DNA of 8,763 nucleotides from CAYZJV01 sp964473245. Lineage in GTDB: Bacteria; Spirochaetota; Spirochaetia; Sphaerochaetales; Sphaerochaetaceae. Numbering within the stretch: position 1 is the stretch's first letter; each line of letters begins with the position of its first letter. The stretch lies in NCBI GenBank assembly GCA_964473245.1, contig CAYYOL010000062.1:1-8763 (forward strand), read 5' to 3'. The notes beneath the pieces were generated by a model. That model was not told where the DNA came from, searched no databases, and saw only the letters and a program-made list of their open reading frames with translations. Position numbers and translations under genes: made by a program. Shown one piece after another: positions 7,417-8,763 of this stretch.

Positions 7417-7805
7417 GCTGTTCCAGTTTGGCTGGAACATGCGGCGCAGATTCCCTTGAGTACGATTGTGTGTTCGGTGACGGTAAAGTTACGCTCTGCT
7501 TTCAAGGCATCATCGATCGGTGAGAACAGGGAGAGGTCCATATCGGTGATGGTTCCGCATGAGGTGCACACGAGGTGGCAGTGTTCGTCGTTTCTGCCGT
7601 CGTAGCGGACACTGGTGTTTCCTGCTGTCACCAATTTTCGAATTGTCCTCAATTCCACGAGCAGATTGAGGTTCCGGTAGACGGTACCCAGGCTGATGCT
7701 GGGTAGTTCGCTCTTTACCAGTGTGTAGATCTCCTCAGCAGTGGGGTGGGTCTCTGCTCTCCGGAGGGTCTCAAGTATCAGCTCTCGTTGACGCGAGTAT
7801 TTCAT
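7413..7805 (-). CDS. perR: PerR-like Fur-family metalloregulator
   Basis: This 130-residue Fur-family repressor has an N-terminal winged helix with THPTAEEIY and SLGTVYRNLNLLVEL, then the dimerisation and metal domain. Two CxxC pairs (C80/C83, C120/C123) form the structural zinc site. By my alignment to B. subtilis PerR, all five regulatory-metal ligands are present: H20 (H37), D69 (D85), H75 (H91), H77 (H93) and D88 (D104). An Asp at the last place is typical of peroxide sensors, where Fur has Glu. This favours a PerR-type Fe/Mn sensor whose His oxidation by H2O2 releases DNA, though iron or zinc sensing cannot be excluded. The N terminus is about 17 residues shorter than B. subtilis PerR. 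AGGAGG sits 6 nt before the ATG at 7805 and is inside the upstream DUF454 gene, so the two genes are co-transcribed and overlap by 35 nt. The stop codon shares a TTAA with the convergent acyl-CoA synthetase. Confidence 0.88.
   Translation of the reverse strand: MKYSRQRELILETLRRAETHPTAEEIYTLVKSELPSISLGTVYRNLNLLVELRTIRKLVTAGNTSVRYDGRNDEHCHLVCTSCGTITDMDLSLFSPIDDALKAERNFTVTEHTIVLKGICAACSSQTGTA
7419..7439. terminator. Hairpin at the convergent gene junction, possible bidirectional terminator
   Basis: TGTTCCAG (7419-7426) and CTGGAACA (7432-7439) form a perfect 8-bp stem with a 5-nt loop. It begins 2 nt after the acyl-CoA synthetase stop on the plus strand. On the minus strand it lies inside the last eight codons of perR. 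There is no T tract on either side, so it is not a classical intrinsic terminator. A role in limiting convergent read-through or protecting 3' ends is inferred from position. Confidence 0.5.
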
Positions 7806-8202
7806 GTCGATCCTCCTTCTTCTGTGTTTTGATGAGAACAAGATGCAATGTGACGATGGTGCCGACGACTGAGAGTATGATGATCACGGTGGTGTTTCTC
7901 ACGATCGCCGCTGAGATGCCAAGGCCGAGCCACAGCCATATGATCGCCCGTACTTTCGTTTTCAGCGGGACTCCTTCGTTTGTTCTCCAGTGCCGGAGAT
8001 AGCTTCCAAACACCTTGCTCTCTTCGAGTCTTCTTGCCATGCGGGGATTTGCGATCGAGAAGCATGCAGCAGCGAGGAGCACGAAGGGTGTCGTGGGTAA
8101 CAGGGGTAGGATTATACCTATGCCACCGAGGGCAAGGCTCAAGCCTCCTGCTACGATAAGTGCAATATGTTTTGCTGTCACTTTTTTACTGTTTTTCCCC
8201 AT
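7771..8202 (-). CDS. DUF454 (YbaN-like) inner-membrane protein
   Basis: The 143-residue product shows the DUF454 signature: a first hydrophobic stretch (13-32) running into PLLPTTPFVLLAAACF, then SIANPRMARRLEESKVFGSYLRHW, and two more membrane segments (about 86-102 and 105-124) before a charged tail. E. coli YbaN is a similar small inner-membrane protein; the family has no established function that I know of. The start is uncertain: ATG at 8202 has a weak GGA close by, while a GTG at 8214 would add four residues but overlaps the putative operator. I prefer the ATG. The last 35 nt overlap the start of the PerR-like gene, which suggests coupled translation. It may act in metal or oxidative-stress physiology, but that rests on context alone. 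Confidence 0.85.
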   Translation of the reverse strand: MGKNSKKVTAKHIALIVAGGLSLALGGIGIILPLLPTTPFVLLAAACFSIANPRMARRLEESKVFGSYLRHWRTNEGVPLKTKVRAIIWLWLGLGISAAIVRNTTVIIILSVVGTIVTLHLVLIKTQKKEDRHEILASTRADT

Positions 8203-8213
8203 GGTTTCCAACA

Positions 8214-8238
8214 CAAAATAAGAATAATTACTATTTTG
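8214..8238. promoter_or_regulatory. Candidate Per/Fur-type operator of the DUF454-perR operon
   Basis: A 25-bp dyad centred on 8226 has 10 of 12 complementary arm positions: outer arms CAAAATA (8214-8220) and TATTTTG (8232-8238), inner AAT-A-ATT. The central 15 bp (8219-8233) match the B. subtilis Per-box consensus TTATAATNATTATAA at 10 of 14 defined positions. It lies just downstream of the predicted -10 box, covering the expected start site near 8232. Bound repressor would therefore block transcription. The natural candidate is the PerR-like product of the same operon. Confidence 0.55.
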
Positions 8239-8266
8239 ATTAGCATGATTTTTATTGCTCTGTCAA
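8239..8266 (-). promoter_or_regulatory. Predicted sigma-70 promoter of the DUF454-perR operon
   Basis: On the minus strand a perfect TTGACA (8266-8261) is followed after 16 nt by GCTAAT (8244-8239, 4/6 to TATAAT). Transcription would start near 8232, about 30 nt before the ATG at 8202. It abuts the dyad described as a candidate operator. Confidence 0.55.
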
Positions 8267-8305
8267 TACTTTTTTGTTACATTTGCAACTCAAGGGTGTT
8301 TAACG

Positions 8306-8315
8306 GTTGTACAAC
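8306..8315. promoter_or_regulatory. 10-bp perfect palindrome in the divergent intergenic region
   Basis: GTTGTACAAC is a perfect palindrome lying about 40 bp upstream of the minus-strand promoter and about 150 bp before the lipoprotein start. It could be a regulator binding site. A single 10-bp palindrome has some chance of occurring at random, so confidence is low. Confidence 0.3.
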
Positions 8316-8331
8316 TGGGTGAATTTATCCG

Positions 8332-8373
8332 ATGAAGGTTCATTATATATGACAATATTTATGAAGTATTCAT
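8332..8373. promoter_or_regulatory. Tandem ATGAA/TTCAT dyads, candidate double operator
   Basis: ATGAA-GG-TTCAT (8332-8343) and ATGAA-GTA-TTCAT (8361-8373) share the same arms and have centres about 29.5 bp apart, close to three helical turns. An AT-rich stretch (TATATATGACAATATTT) separates them. This is the layout expected for cooperative binding of a dimeric regulator on one DNA face. They lie about 95-135 bp upstream of the lipoprotein ATG. I could not identify a clear -35/-10 pair for that gene, which would fit an activator-dependent or alternative-sigma promoter. Confidence 0.5.
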
Positions 8374-8430
8374 GGGAGTTACTCTAGAATGTATGGAGAA
8401 TAGGGTTTAGGATAATCATAGAGATAGAGG

Positions 8431-8459
8431 CGGAGGAGAAATCTCCGGTCTGTAAGGAG
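8431..8459 (+). promoter_or_regulatory. Alternative leader hairpins at the lipoprotein ribosome-binding site
   Basis: CTCC at 8443-8446 can pair upstream, as part of CGGAG/CTCCG (8431-8435 with 8443-8447) or with GGAG at 8435-8438. It can also pair downstream with the GGAG of the Shine-Dalgarno (AGGAGG at 8455-8460). The pairings exclude each other, so the upstream stem would free the ribosome-binding site. The stems are only 4-5 bp and the idea is unproven. Confidence 0.3.
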
Positions 8460-8467
8460 GAGTGATT

Positions 8468-8763
8468 ATGAAGAGAAGAAAATTGGCGTTCCTGATAGTG
8501 CCAATTATATTGCTTGCCTTCGTTTCGTGCGAAGGTGACATCTTTGGTACGATCAGTGATTTTATGGGCCAGACCGGTGAGAATGTGCTGGTCAGTGGCG
8601 GTTTGGTGGGTGTGAACACTCAGCAGGTGGACGCTGTCTCGCAGAGTGTTTCAACCTTGGCTTCCGTTGATGAAGAAACTGGTGAAGTAACCATTACAGA
8701 AGAGACCATGACTCAGGTCAAGGAAGATCTCAAGAACGTTCTCGACTCTCCAAAGAAGATCGA
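8468..8763 (+). CDS. Putative lipoprotein of unknown function (3' end missing)
   Basis: The frame is open to the right edge; 98 residues are visible. The N terminus is a lipoprotein signal peptide: MKRRK basic start, hydrophobic core LAFLIVPIILLAFV, and Cys21 in AFVSC, a lipobox of the relaxed spirochaete kind. After lipidation and cleavage the protein would be membrane-anchored outside the cytoplasm. The mature part is acidic and rich in Val, Ser, Thr and Glu, with a TQQVDAVSQSVSTLAS stretch and a likely helical VKEDLKNVLDSPKKI; I recognise no domain. A strong TAAGGAGG ends 7 nt before the ATG at 8468, so translation should be efficient. The gene is divergent from the DUF454-perR operon across about 265 bp with several dyads, which suggests regulated expression. 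Confidence 0.8.
   Translation, partial: MKRRKLAFLIVPIILLAFVSCEGDIFGTISDFMGQTGENVLVSGGLVGVNTQQVDAVSQSVSTLASVDEETGEVTITEETMTQVKEDLKNVLDSPKKI

Noticed and set aside
6526..7440. Antisense open frame (304 codons) opposite the acyl-CoA synthetase
   Set aside because: It overlaps conserved motifs of the synthetase and also the end of perR in another frame. No domain is visible.
8203..8214. GTG start giving four more residues in the DUF454 protein
   Set aside because: No ribosome-binding site before it, and it lies within the candidate operator and close to the predicted transcription start. Not fully excluded.
8408..8422. Second Fur/Per box (GATAATCAT) before the lipoprotein
   Set aside because: Only one half-site is recognisable; the other arm does not pair and the match to the Per-box is poor.
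8416..8619. Minus-strand small open frame opposite the lipoprotein start
   Set aside because: It is the shadow of a plus-strand gene with a signal peptide and strong ribosome-binding site.

Overview
The window looks like spirochaete chromosome, most plausibly from the Sphaerochaeta / free-living Spirochaetales group. I infer this from the roughly 50% GC coding style, the relaxed lipobox of the last gene, the mix of sugar-acid catabolism with a BvgS-type hybrid sensor, and a PerR-like Fur protein. The assignment is judged by eye, not by a search. Apart from one partial gene at each edge, all genes are intact and densely packed. I see no tRNA, rRNA, CRISPR array, insertion sequence or phage gene.

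Layout: (1) 2-2326, +, the C-terminal part of a large BvgS/EvgS-type hybrid histidine kinase (end of a periplasmic solute-binding sensor, one membrane helix, HisKA, HATPase, a degenerate receiver, a normal receiver, Hpt). (2) 2396-4426, +, a two-gene operon: a tagaturonate/fructuronate epimerase (UxaE family) followed after 3 nt by a YfcE-type metallophosphoesterase. (3) 4571-5311, +, a GntR/HutC-family regulator with a UTRA effector domain and its own predicted promoter. (4) 5482-7416, +, a long-chain acyl-CoA synthetase with a promoter and a short leader hairpin. (5) 8202-7413, -, a DUF454 (YbaN-like) membrane protein overlapping a PerR-like metalloregulator. The PerR gene runs tail-to-tail into the acyl-CoA synthetase and their stop codons share one TTAA. 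(6) 8468-end, +, the start of an unknown lipoprotein, preceded by a regulator-rich 250-bp divergent intergenic region.

How the genes may work together: the epimerase converts D-tagaturonate to D-fructuronate, joining galacturonate and glucuronate catabolism. The flanking hybrid sensor and UTRA regulator are candidates for sensing the related substrate, but nothing in the sequence proves this. On the minus strand, a TTGACA-type promoter is followed by a 25-bp dyad whose centre resembles a Per/Fur box. This suggests that the PerR-like protein represses its own operon. The most notable non-coding signals are this dyad, a pair of near-identical ATGAA/TTCAT dyads about 29-30 bp apart upstream of the lipoprotein, alternative pairing around the lipoprotein ribosome-binding site, and a perfect 8-bp hairpin encoded in the last codons of the PerR gene at the convergent junction.
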